This document shows positions 30,363 to 38,277 of a DNA stretch of 64,000 nt, in pieces. The stretch comes from an uncultured Pseudokineococcus sp. (GTDB lineage Bacteria > Actinomycetota > Actinomycetes > Actinomycetales > Quadrisphaeraceae), in assembly GCF_947499845.1 (NCBI RefSeq), contig NZ_CANMPM010000007.1, forward strand, positions 62,001 through 126,000. Direction: 5' to 3'. The notes beneath the pieces were generated by a model. That model was not told where the DNA came from. It searched no databases and saw nothing but the letters and a program-made list of their open reading frames with translations. Within the stretch, counting starts at the first letter, position 1, and every line of letters begins with the position of its first letter. Both the position numbers and the translations under genes were made by a program.

Positions 30363-31436
30363 GTGACCGAGCACGACCACCTGCCGCCCGGCGCCCGCGG
30401 GCTCCTCGGGGGCCGGGGCGCCGTCGCGCCGGCGCGACGGGCGCCGTCCGGCAGCCCTCCCGGGCGGTCGACCGCGGCCGCGACCCCGCGAGAGCGCATG
30501 TGGCGGCCGGGGCGGGCGCTCGACGTCACGGCCGTCCTCTCACCGCTGCGGCGCGGTGCCGGCGACCCGGCCGTCCGCCGGGGCGCCGCCGCGGGCGAGC
30601 ACTGGTGGGCCACCCGCACGCCCGCCGGCACGGCGCTGCTGCACCTGCTGCCCGTCCCCGCCGAGGGCGTCGTCCGGGCCCGCGCGTGGGGCGACGGCGC
30701 CGCGCACGTGCTCGACGGCGTCCCGGCGCTCCTCGGGGACGGCGACGACGACGCCGGCTTCGTCCCGCTGCCGCAGCACGCCCGCCTCGTCGAGGCGCAC
30801 CGCCGCCACCGCGGGTGGCGGGTGCCGCGGACCGGCGCCGTCCTCGAGGCGACGGCCGGCGCGGCGATCGAGCAGGTCGTCACCGGCGTCGAGGCGCACC
30901 GCGGCTGGCGGCGGCTCCTCGAGCGCTTCGGCGACCCGGCGCCCGGCCCCGCCGCGGCCCCCGGCGGCCCGGCCGCCGGCATGCGCGTCCCGCCGTCCGC
31001 GGCGGCGTGGCGCGCGGTGCCGAGCTGGGAGTGGCTCCGAGCCGGTGTCGAGCAGCGCCGCAGCCGCGTCGTGCAGACGGCCGCGCGCTCGGCCGAGGGG
31101 CTCGAGCGGACGCTGCTGCTGCCGCCGGAGCGGGTCGAGGCGGCGCTGCGGAGCCTGCCCGGGGTCGGGGTCTGGACGGCCGCCGAGGTGCGCCAGCGCG
31201 CCCACGGCGACGCCGACGCGTTCTCCTTCGCCGACTACCACGTGGCCAAGGACGTCACCTGGGCCCTCACGGGCGAGGTGCTCGACGACGACGCCTGCGC
31301 CGAGGTCATCGAGCCCTACCGCGGCCACCGCTACCGCGTGCAGCGCCTGCTCGAGATGTCCGGCGCCCGCCGTCCGCGGCGGGGGCCGCGGATGACGCTG
31401 CCCAGGCACACGCCCGCCACCGCCGGCGGCCGCTGA
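30363..31436 (+). CDS. DNA-3-methyladenine glycosylase II (AlkA-like, HhH-GPD)
   Basis: Base-excision repair enzyme removing alkylated bases. The 357-residue protein starts at the GTG at 30363. Residues 270-300 hold the helix-hairpin-helix LRSLPGVGVWTAAEVRQR and then DADAFSFADYHVAKD, whose second-half Asp (in SFAD) fits the catalytic position of the family. The N-terminal half (WWATRTPAGTALLHLL) resembles the AlkA N-domain seen in actinobacterial homologues. The 40-residue start is Pro/Arg-rich. The gene sits alone beside the 41-bp repeat array and is convergent with cofE. Confidence 0.85.
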   Translation: MTEHDHLPPGARGLLGGRGAVAPARRAPSGSPPGRSTAAATPRERMWRPGRALDVTAVLSPLRRGAGDPAVRRGAAAGEHWWATRTPAGTALLHLLPVPAEGVVRARAWGDGAAHVLDGVPALLGDGDDDAGFVPLPQHARLVEAHRRHRGWRVPRTGAVLEATAGAAIEQVVTGVEAHRGWRRLLERFGDPAPGPAAAPGGPAAGMRVPPSAAAWRAVPSWEWLRAGVEQRRSRVVQTAARSAEGLERTLLLPPERVEAALRSLPGVGVWTAAEVRQRAHGDADAFSFADYHVAKDVTWALTGEVLDDDACAEVIEPYRGHRYRVQRLLEMSGARRPRRGPRMTLPRHTPATAGGR

Positions 31437-31473
31437 GGCGTCGGCGCCGGCCCGACCCGGCGGTGGTCGACCT

Positions 31474-31504
31474 CGTGGGGCGACGCGCCGGCGCCCGCCC
31501 CACG
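31474..31504. terminator. Hairpin between convergent AlkA-like and cofE genes
   Basis: Nine-bp stem CGTGGGGCG (31474-31482) and CGCCCCACG (31496-31504) with a 13-nt loop, placed between two converging stops. Confidence 0.6.
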
Positions 31505-31505
31505 G

Positions 31506-31532
31506 GCTCCACTGCGACAGCGGTGGTGGAGC
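31506..31532. terminator. Second hairpin between AlkA-like and cofE
   Basis: Stem GCTCCAC (31506-31512) and GTGGAGC (31526-31532) with a 13-nt loop. Nearer to cofE, it could end transcription from that side. Confidence 0.45.
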
Positions 31533-31558
31533 TCCTGGGACGAGCTGGGCCGGGGTCG

Positions 31559-32842
31559 TCAGCCGGGCGTCGCCCCGCCGGGCCCGGTGACGACGACGGC
31601 CGCGGCCGCGGCCGGTGCGCCGTCGGCGCGCGCGTCCGTCGTCCTCACCTCCGCGTCCAGCCCCTCGGCCCACAGGGCGAGCCGCACCCTCTCGGCCAGG
31701 GCGCCGACGGCGAGCGGGGCTCCGCTGACGGCGACGACCACGCCGGCCGCCGACCCCATGTCGACGGTCGGGCCGGCGGGCGGGCCGTCGAGGTCGGCGC
31801 GGGCGCCGTCCGGGGCGCCCGGGCCCGTGGCGACGGCGAGGGCGCGCCGCAGCCGCGCCCGGCCCGTGTCGGCCGCCGGGTCGACGGGCGGCGGCTCCAC
31901 GGCGCCCGGCGGGGAGCCCAGCGCCGCGCGCACCGCCTCGACGTGCCCGTAGGCGAACCAGTCGCTCGGCCCCGTCCGCGTGCAGGCGGCGGCCCCGTCG
32001 CCGTCGGGACCGCCGACCTCGGCCAGCGGAGCCGCCGCTCGACCTGAGGTGGAGGTCGAGGGCGCCGACCCGCTGCGCGTCCCGAGGCCGCGGACGAGCG
32101 CCACGGGCGTCCCGGCCGCCTTGCCCTTGACGAGGTCGCCGAGGGCCGCGACCTCGTCGGCCACCGCCCGCACGGTGACCTCCATCGGCCGGCCGAAGCG
32201 GTCGACCTCCCCCCGCACGTCGTCGAGGGCGGTGAGGCCGGCGACGCCGAGCGCGAGGTCCGTGACGCCGACGCGCCACGGCCGCCCCGTCGTGTCGGAG
32301 ACGACGACCGCGGGGGAGGCGCCCGTCAGCTCGGTGACGCGCGCGCGCAGGGTGCGGGCCGAGGCGTCGGGGTCGGCCGGCAGAAGCAGCACCGTGCCCG
32401 GCTCGACGTCGGAGGCGTCGACGCCGGCGGCGGCGAGGACGGGGCCGCTGCGCGACTGGACGACGCGGGTCGTCGCCCCGCCCGGCAGGCCGCGCTCGGC
32501 GACGACGCGCACCGTCTGCGCGTCTACCGCCGCGGCGCGCCCGCGCGCCCGCACCGACCGGCCCTCGGCCTTGGCGACGACCTTGCTCGCGACGACGAGG
32601 ACGTCGTCGTCGCGCAGGGCGAGGGCCGCCCGCGCCACGGCGTCGACGAGCAGGGCGCCGAGGTCGTGGCCCGGGCGCACCTCGGGGACCCCCGGCAGGG
32701 CCACGGCCCGCACGGCGAAGCCGTCGGCCGGGGGCGGGGGGAGGTGCCGCCGGGGGCGTCCGCGCCCGCTGTCCGCGCCCCCACCGCCGGGGGTGGGCGC
32801 GCCCGGGCCCTCGGCACCCGGTCCGTCGGCGACGGCGCTCAC
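31559..32842 (-). CDS. cofE: Coenzyme F420-0:L-glutamate ligase (CofE/FbiB N-terminal type)
   Basis: Adds gamma-linked glutamates to F420-0 with GTP. The protein has 427 residues from a GTG overlapping the cofD stop (GTGA). Family motifs: PGHDLGALLVDA, VLVVASKVVAKAEGRSV, VVVSDTTGRPWRVGVTD, LDDVRGEVDRFGRPM and LGDLVKGKAAGTPVALVRGL. FbiB proteins of mycobacteria carry a C-terminal nitroreductase domain; here the last 150 residues are Ala/Pro-rich with only ARLRRALAVATG and VVAVSGAPLAVGALAERV visible and no flavin motif I can name. A short Ser/Thr insert after RGLGTRSGS coincides with a palindrome at 32038-32060. A 37-residue low-complexity N-terminus precedes the fold. Confidence 0.9.
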   Translation of the reverse strand: MSAVADGPGAEGPGAPTPGGGGADSGRGRPRRHLPPPPADGFAVRAVALPGVPEVRPGHDLGALLVDAVARAALALRDDDVLVVASKVVAKAEGRSVRARGRAAAVDAQTVRVVAERGLPGGATTRVVQSRSGPVLAAAGVDASDVEPGTVLLLPADPDASARTLRARVTELTGASPAVVVSDTTGRPWRVGVTDLALGVAGLTALDDVRGEVDRFGRPMEVTVRAVADEVAALGDLVKGKAAGTPVALVRGLGTRSGSAPSTSTSGRAAAPLAEVGGPDGDGAAACTRTGPSDWFAYGHVEAVRAALGSPPGAVEPPPVDPAADTGRARLRRALAVATGPGAPDGARADLDGPPAGPTVDMGSAAGVVVAVSGAPLAVGALAERVRLALWAEGLDAEVRTTDARADGAPAAAAAVVVTGPGGATPG

Positions 32843-33948
32843 GCGGCGAGCCCGGCGTGCGCGGCCGGAGCACCGACCCTCGACCTCGACCTCAGGTCGA
32901 GGTCGCGCGCCGTCTCGGCCACGTCGAGGGCGGCCGCGGCGATGCGCGCCGCGTCCGCCGGCGTCGTCATGAGCAGCGGCTCGGCGCGCACGAGCGGGTC
33001 GTCCTGCCCCTGCGACCCGTCGGCCGGCGCGTCGGAGGGGTGCACGAGCCACCCGTCGAGGACGTCGGCGTAGAGGCCGGCGACGGCGGCGGCCGTCGTC
33101 GGGACGCCGACGGCGCGCAGGCAGGCGTCGGCCATGCCGCGCACGGGCGCGCCGCCGACGACGGGGGAGACCCCGACGACGGGCGCGGTGGTCGCGCGCA
33201 GCGCCTCGCGCAGGCCCGGCACGGCGAGGACGGCGCCGAGGGAGACGACGGGGTTGCTCGGCGGCAGGAGGACGACGTCGGCGCCGGCCAGCGCCTCGAG
33301 CACGCCGGGGCCCGGCCGCGCCGCCCGCGCCCCGGCGACGGCGATGCGGCGGGCGGCCGGGGCCGCGTGGTGGCGCACCCACCACTCCTGGAAGTGCAGC
33401 GCCCGCTCGCCGGGCCTGGCGAGGCCCTCGGCCAGCGGGGAGCGGACCGAGCCGTCCTCGGGCAGGCCGGCGGCGTCGACGACGACGTGGGTCTCCACCC
33501 GGTCGTCGGTCATGGGCAGGAGCTCCACGCCCGGCCGCCACCGCTCGCACAGCCGCCGCGTGACCGCCGACAGGGGAGCGCCCTCGGCGAGCAGCCGGCT
33601 GCGCAGGACGTGCGTCGCGAGGTCGCGGTCGCCGAGCGAGAACCAGTCGGGAGGGTCGCCGTGCGCGGCGAGCTCGCGGGCGACGGCGAAGGTCTCCCCG
33701 GCGCGGCCCCAGCCGCGCTCGTCGTCCGCGCCGCCTCCGAGGGTGTACATGACGCTGTCGAGGTCGGGGCAGACCCGCAGGCCGTGGAGGGTGACGTCGT
33801 CGGCGGTGTTGCCGATGACGACCACCTCGTCGGCGGGGCTCGCGGCGTCGCCGCCGGCGCCCGCGGCGCGGCGCTCGGCGAGGGCGTCGAGCAGCCCGCG
33901 CAGGAACCGCGCCCCGCCCACGCCGCCGGACAGGGCTGTGATGCGCAT
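32839..33948 (-). CDS. cofD: 2-phospho-L-lactate (phosphoenolpyruvyl) transferase CofD/FbiA
   Basis: Transfers the phospho-organic acid moiety from its GDP/GPP-linked donor to FO, forming the F420-0 precursor. The protein has 369 residues from MRITALSGGVGGARFL, the family start. Further motifs: VVIGNTADDVTLHGLRVCPD, VMYTLGGGADDERGWG, FSLGDRDLATHVLR, FQEWWVRHH, LLPPSNPVVSLG and VVGVSPVVGG. It is translated together with cofE. The C-terminal tail (LDLRSRSRVG) is encoded over a 25-bp palindrome (32881-32905). On the minus strand CAGGAT-GGGGGC-ATG suggests a leaderless start. Confidence 0.93.
   Translation of the reverse strand: MRITALSGGVGGARFLRGLLDALAERRAAGAGGDAASPADEVVVIGNTADDVTLHGLRVCPDLDSVMYTLGGGADDERGWGRAGETFAVARELAAHGDPPDWFSLGDRDLATHVLRSRLLAEGAPLSAVTRRLCERWRPGVELLPMTDDRVETHVVVDAAGLPEDGSVRSPLAEGLARPGERALHFQEWWVRHHAAPAARRIAVAGARAARPGPGVLEALAGADVVLLPPSNPVVSLGAVLAVPGLREALRATTAPVVGVSPVVGGAPVRGMADACLRAVGVPTTAAAVAGLYADVLDGWLVHPSDAPADGSQGQDDPLVRAEPLLMTTPADAARIAAAALDVAETARDLDLRSRSRVGAPAAHAGLAA
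32881..32905. repeat. 25-bp palindrome inside cofD 3' end, with a relative inside cofE
   Basis: Twelve-bp arms CGACCTCGACCT (32881-32892) and AGGTCGAGGTCG (32894-32905) around one base. A similar element, CTCGACCT-N7-AGGTCGAG, is at 32038-32060 inside cofE. Both fall in poorly conserved coding segments. Confidence 0.7.
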
Positions 33949-33960
33949 GCCCCCATCCTG
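33949..33960 (-). promoter_or_regulatory. Leaderless-type -10 box for cofD-cofE
   Basis: On the minus strand CAGGAT is followed by GGGGGC and then the ATG. Two other minus-strand genes (40911 and 48480) have the same GGGGGC spacer between a -10-like box and the start codon. Confidence 0.4.
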
Positions 33961-34088
33961 GCCGCCCCGACGGGCGGGTCGCGTCGGCGTCGCCACGCCC
34001 GTCATCCGCCCACGGCCCGTGAGGGGGCGTCACGGCGCGTCATCGCCGCTGGCCCCTCGGCGTGTCGCGCCGCCTACACCGGACGGGC

Positions 34089-34118
34089 TTGACGGCCCGC
34101 GCACGACACGCGTGTAAT
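34089..34118 (+). promoter_or_regulatory. Sigma-70-type promoter with palindrome, for whiB2
   Basis: TTGACG (34089-34094) and TGTAAT (34113-34118) are separated by 18 nt. The perfect palindrome ACACGCGTGT (34106-34115) overlaps the -10 box and could be an operator. The gap from 33961 to 34192 holds nothing else obvious. Confidence 0.6.
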
Positions 34119-34192
34119 TCGGTCACGCGCCACGGTCCAACCGGGCGGCAAGGGAGTCATCGCGCTCCGCACGCGATCCAGAGGGGGTCCCT

Positions 34193-34681
34193 GTGCTCGA
34201 CCGGACGCACGCACCGCACGCCCACCACGATCTCGACGGCTCCGACCGGCCCGTCTCCGACGCCCAGGTCCTCGAGGCCCGCGTCCTCGACGCCCGGGCC
34301 GCCGAGCTCGACGTCGTCGTCGGCCCCTGGCCGGCGGCCGCGCCCGACGAGGGCGCCCTCGAGCCCGCAGCGCCGCGCTCCCGGCCCGCGACGGACGGCG
34401 ACCCGGGCGGCCGGCGCGGGCTGGAGCTCCTCGCGGGCCTCGAGGACGACGGCGACGAGGGCGTCCTGGGCTGGCAGGAGCGCGCCCTGTGCGCCCAGAC
34501 CGACCCCGAGGCCTTCTTCCCCGAGAAGGGCGGCTCGACGCGCGAGGCCAAGCGCGTGTGCGTCTCCTGCGACGTGCGCGCCGAGTGCCTCGAGTACGCC
34601 CTCCTCCACGACGAGCGCTTCGGCATCTGGGGCGGCCTCTCCGAGCGCGAGCGCCGCAAGCTCAAGCGCCGCGCCGTCTGA
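34193..34681 (+). CDS. whiB2: WhiB-family iron-sulfur transcription regulator (WhiB2/WhmD-like)
   Basis: A 162-residue regulator. The four [4Fe-4S] cysteines are Cys100, Cys123, Cys126 and Cys132 (CVSCDVRAEC), followed by FGIWGGLSERERRKLKRRA, the turn and basic DNA-binding tail. Position beside cofD/cofE, and later manB and ahcY, matches mycobacterial whiB2 (whmD), a regulator of septation. The first 90 residues are an acidic, low-complexity extension not seen in short WhiB2 proteins; a later start is possible, but the GTG at 34193 follows a G-rich ribosome-site region and the promoter at 34089. Acts in the cytoplasm, probably with the primary sigma factor. Confidence 0.92.
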   Translation: MLDRTHAPHAHHDLDGSDRPVSDAQVLEARVLDARAAELDVVVGPWPAAAPDEGALEPAAPRSRPATDGDPGGRRGLELLAGLEDDGDEGVLGWQERALCAQTDPEAFFPEKGGSTREAKRVCVSCDVRAECLEYALLHDERFGIWGGLSERERRKLKRRAV

Positions 34682-34783
34682 GCGGCGGCCCGCCCCTGCG
34701 GCGACCCGCAGCGGCGGGACCGCCGCTCCGTGGACCGCGGCGAGGGGAGCGCCGAGATGGCAGGGGCACTCCCGCGGCTCCCG

Positions 34784-34797
34784 TACGGTTGAGCGCC
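34784..34797 (+). promoter_or_regulatory. Leaderless-type -10 box for the large membrane GT2
   Basis: TACGGT at 34784-34789, 8 nt, then GTG at 34798. No ribosome site. Confidence 0.5.
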
Positions 34798-37700
34798 GTG
34801 GACGACCAGCCCGAGCCCGAGCCCCCCGCCGGGGCGGCCGCCGGAGGCGTCGCCGGCGACGCGACGGGCGCCCTCGACGTCGTCGCCCCCGGTGCGGTGC
34901 AGGTCACCGCGCTGCTGCTGTGCACCGACCCCTCGCCCGAGGCGCCGGACCGGCTGCGGCGCGTGCTGGAGCGCCTGCGGGCGCAGTCGGTGGCGCCGGC
35001 CAGCGTCGTCGCCGTGGCGGCCGGGTGCGGCTCCGCCTCGCTGCAGGTGCTGCGCGACCACGGCCTCGAGCCCTACCTGCGCCGCCGGTCCACGCCCTAC
35101 GAGCTCGTGCGGGCCCTCCCGGGTGCGCCCGCCTCCGGCCGCCGCCGCCCGCGCGGGGCCGACGGGCGCCGCCGCCCCACCGGCACCGCCGTGGGGGCCA
35201 CGACCACCGGGCCCGAGGCCGCCCCCGCGGACGCGCCCGTCCCGTGGCTGTGGTTCCTCACCGACGACGTCGTCCCGGCCCCGGACGCGCTGCAGCGCCT
35301 CCTGGAGGCCGTCGAGCTCCGGCCGGGCGTCGCGGTCGCCGGCCCCAAGGTCCGCGACCTCGACCGACCGGGCCGCCTCCTGCAGGTCGGCTTCACCACG
35401 AGCCGCCGCGGCACCGCCCTCACGCGCGTCGGCGCGGACGAGCTCGACCAGGGCCAGGCCGACGACCGCGAGGACGTCCTCGCCGTCGGGGTCCCCGGGA
35501 TGCTCGTGCGGCGCGACGTCCTCGACGAGGTCGGCGGCTTCGACCCCGCCCTGCCCGTCGACGGCGCCGACCTCGACCTGTGCCGCCGCGTGCGGATGGC
35601 CGGGCACAGCGTCGTCGTCGTCCCCGCCGCCGTGGTCGAGCGTCCCGGGCGGCGCGCCGATCGGGTGGGCGGCGCGCCGGGGGCCGCCGCGTACACGCGC
35701 CTGGTGTCCGCCTCGCCGCTCGGCCTGCCCTTCGCCCTCGTCGGGGTCCTCGTCGCCGGGGTGCTCCGCGCCCTGTGGCGGGTCCTCGTCAAGGACCCGG
35801 CGCACGCGCCCGCCGAGCTGGGGCGCGTCGCCGGCGTGGTGCTGCGGCCCGACCGGGTCCACGCCGCGCGCCGCCGCGCCTCGCGGGCGCAGGTGCGGGG
35901 CCGCTCCTCCCTCGTCCCCCTCATGGCCTCGCGGACGGAGGTGCTGCGCCACCACCGCGACCGGTGGTCGCTGCGCCGGGCCGCGGAGGACGCCGACGCC
36001 GAGGACGCCGCCGAGGCCGCCCGCCTGCGGGGGCCGCAGGGGCCGGGCGGCCTGCCCCCGCGGCGCGACCCGCTGCCGGCGCTGCTGCTCGCCGCCGCCC
36101 TCCTCGTCGTCTCGCTCCTGGCCCTGCACCGGCTCCTCGGCAGCGGGTCGGTGCAGGCGCCCGCCCTGCCGGCGGCCCCGTCGGGCTGGCGCGAGCTGTG
36201 GGACGCCGCGACGTCGTCCTGGGCCGCGCTGGCCACGGGGTCGGCCACGCCGCCGGACCCGCTGGTCGGCCTCCTCGGCGCCGCGAGCCTCGTCGTCGCG
36301 GGCTCGCCGGGCGTCCTCGTCGTCCTCCTGCTCGTCCTCGCCCTGCCGGTCTCGGCGGTCTCCGCCTGGTGGGGCGCCGGGGTCGTCGTGCGCGGGCGCC
36401 TGGCGCGCCTGGCCGCCGCCCTCGCCTGGGCGGCCGGGGCCCCGCTGCTCGCGGGGGTCGCCACCGGCCGGCTCGGCCCCGTGCTCGCCCACGCCGCCCT
36501 GCCGTGGCTGGCGCGCAGCCTCACCTCCGGCTGGCGGGTGCGCTCGGCGCGCCGCGCCTGGGCCGTGACCGGCGCGCTGGCGCTGGCGCTCGTCGTCGTC
36601 GGCGCGGGCGCCCCCGTCCTCCTCGTGCCCTCCCTCCTCGCCGTCCTCGTCGTGGGCGTCAGCCGGCGCCGCCGCCTGCCGCTGCTCGCCGCGCTCGTGC
36701 CCGTCACCGCGGTCGTCGGCCCCTGGGCCGTGGGGCTCGTGCGGCGCGCCGTCGACGGCTCCGCCGACCAGGCGCTCGGCGCGCTCCTCGGCGGGCCGCT
36801 GCCCCCCGTGGCCGCGGTGCCCGCCCCGACGTGGCAGCTGGCGCTCGGCCAGCCCCTCGAGGCCTCGGCGTGGGCGGTGCGCGGGCTCGGGCTGCGCGAG
36901 GGGTGGCCGGGGTGGCTGCTCCTCGTCCTGCCCCTGCTCGTGCCGGCCGCGGTGGCCCTCGTGGCGCTGGCCGCGGCCGTGCTGCGGCCCCGCGCCACGG
37001 GCGGCTGGGCCCTCGTGCTCGCCGGCGTCGTCCTCGCCGCTGCTGCCGCGCTCGTCGGCACGGGCGTCGTCCGCGCCGGCGGCCGGGCCGTCGTGGCGGC
37101 GGCGTGGGCCGGCCCCGGCGCCAGCCTCGCCCTCCTCGGGCTGCTCGTCGCGGCGCTGCCGCTGCTCGCCGGGCCGATCGGCGCCACGGGCCTGCGGACC
37201 GTGGCGCCGGACCGCGGGGTCGGCCGGGGCGCCCGGCTCGCCGCCGCCGCCCTCGTCGCCGTCCTCGGCGCCGCGACGACGGGGGCCTGGGCGCTGGCGC
37301 AGGGCTCGACCGGCGCCGACGCGGCCACCGCCGCCGGCCTCGTGGCCCGGGGCGGCGGTCCGGTGCTCCCCGAGGTCAGCTCGAGCAGCGCCGAGACGCC
37401 GCAGGCGCTGCGCACGCTCGTGCTGCGGCCCGCGGCGGCCGGGGACGACGAGGCCGGCGGCGCCTCGCCCGAGGCCGCGGTCGCGGAGGAGGCCGGCGAC
37501 GTCGAGGACGCCGCCGGCAGCGCGCCGCGCCCGGTGTCCGCCGTCCTCGCCCGCGGCGGCGTCGACCTGTCCGACCTGTCCTCGCTCGTGGCGGCCGCCC
37601 CGGCGGCGCCCAGCGCCCAGGACGCCGACGTGGCGGCCCTGCCGGTCGCCGAGGCGGCCGCCGCCCTCGTGGGCGGGGACGCCGACGCCCGCGAGCGCCT

Positions 37701-38277
37701 CGCGTCGCTCGGCGCGGGCTTCGTCGTCCTGCTGCCGCCCTCGGGCGCGAGCACGGCGGCCGGCACCGACACCGCCTCCGCGGTCGACGCCGTCGCCGGC
37801 CTCCAGCGCGCCGCCGACGTCGAGGGGTCGGTGCTCTGGCGCCTCGCACCCCCCGCCGACGGCGGCGGCTCGGACGCCGCCTCCGACGACGAGGGAGCGG
37901 GCACGGCCTCCGACCTCGGCGTCCTGCGGGTGCTCGACGGCGACGGCCGGGTCGAGGAGGTCGTCGACGTCGCGGCGCTCAGCGGCTCGGCGCCCGTCCC
38001 CGCGGGCGACGCGGGGCGCGTCGTCGTGCTCGCCGAGCAGGCCGACGACGGCTGGACGGCCGCGGTGGACGGCGTCGGGCTCGTGCCCGTCGAGAGCCCG
38101 GACCCCGTCGCGCCCTGGGCGCAGGCCTTCGCCCTGCCCGCGGAGGGCGGGGCCCTCGCGGTCCGGCACGAGGGCCCGTGGTGGTCGCCGAGCGGCCCGT
38201 GGCCGTGGGTCGCGGGCGCCGGGCTGCTGCTCGCGGCGCTGCTGGCCGTCCCGCTGCCCGGGCGGAGGCGCGCGTGA
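34798..38277 (+). CDS. Large membrane protein with N-terminal GT2 domain
   Basis: 1159 residues. A GT2 domain occupies about 35-290: VTALLLCTDPSPEAPDRLRR, PWLWFLTDDVVPAPDAL (DxD-like TDD), AVAGPKVRDLDRPGRLLQ and GADLDLCRRVRMAGH. The rest has about ten or more membrane helices (first near 425-440) and an outside Ala/Asp-rich domain near 840-1120 before a last helix and PGRRRA. Homologues follow whiB2 in many actinobacteria. Role in envelope glycan or glycolipid assembly is inferred. Its stop overlaps the next GTG (GTGA), so it is coupled to the DUF5719 protein. Confidence 0.85.
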   Translation: MDDQPEPEPPAGAAAGGVAGDATGALDVVAPGAVQVTALLLCTDPSPEAPDRLRRVLERLRAQSVAPASVVAVAAGCGSASLQVLRDHGLEPYLRRRSTPYELVRALPGAPASGRRRPRGADGRRRPTGTAVGATTTGPEAAPADAPVPWLWFLTDDVVPAPDALQRLLEAVELRPGVAVAGPKVRDLDRPGRLLQVGFTTSRRGTALTRVGADELDQGQADDREDVLAVGVPGMLVRRDVLDEVGGFDPALPVDGADLDLCRRVRMAGHSVVVVPAAVVERPGRRADRVGGAPGAAAYTRLVSASPLGLPFALVGVLVAGVLRALWRVLVKDPAHAPAELGRVAGVVLRPDRVHAARRRASRAQVRGRSSLVPLMASRTEVLRHHRDRWSLRRAAEDADAEDAAEAARLRGPQGPGGLPPRRDPLPALLLAAALLVVSLLALHRLLGSGSVQAPALPAAPSGWRELWDAATSSWAALATGSATPPDPLVGLLGAASLVVAGSPGVLVVLLLVLALPVSAVSAWWGAGVVVRGRLARLAAALAWAAGAPLLAGVATGRLGPVLAHAALPWLARSLTSGWRVRSARRAWAVTGALALALVVVGAGAPVLLVPSLLAVLVVGVSRRRRLPLLAALVPVTAVVGPWAVGLVRRAVDGSADQALGALLGGPLPPVAAVPAPTWQLALGQPLEASAWAVRGLGLREGWPGWLLLVLPLLVPAAVALVALAAAVLRPRATGGWALVLAGVVLAAAAALVGTGVVRAGGRAVVAAAWAGPGASLALLGLLVAALPLLAGPIGATGLRTVAPDRGVGRGARLAAAALVAVLGAATTGAWALAQGSTGADAATAAGLVARGGGPVLPEVSSSSAETPQALRTLVLRPAAAGDDEAGGASPEAAVAEEAGDVEDAAGSAPRPVSAVLARGGVDLSDLSSLVAAAPAAPSAQDADVAALPVAEAAAALVGGDADARERLASLGAGFVVLLPPSGASTAAGTDTASAVDAVAGLQRAADVEGSVLWRLAPPADGGGSDAASDDEGAGTASDLGVLRVLDGDGRVEEVVDVAALSGSAPVPAGDAGRVVVLAEQADDGWTAAVDGVGLVPVESPDPVAPWAQAFALPAEGGALAVRHEGPWWSPSGPWPWVAGAGLLLAALLAVPLPGRRRA

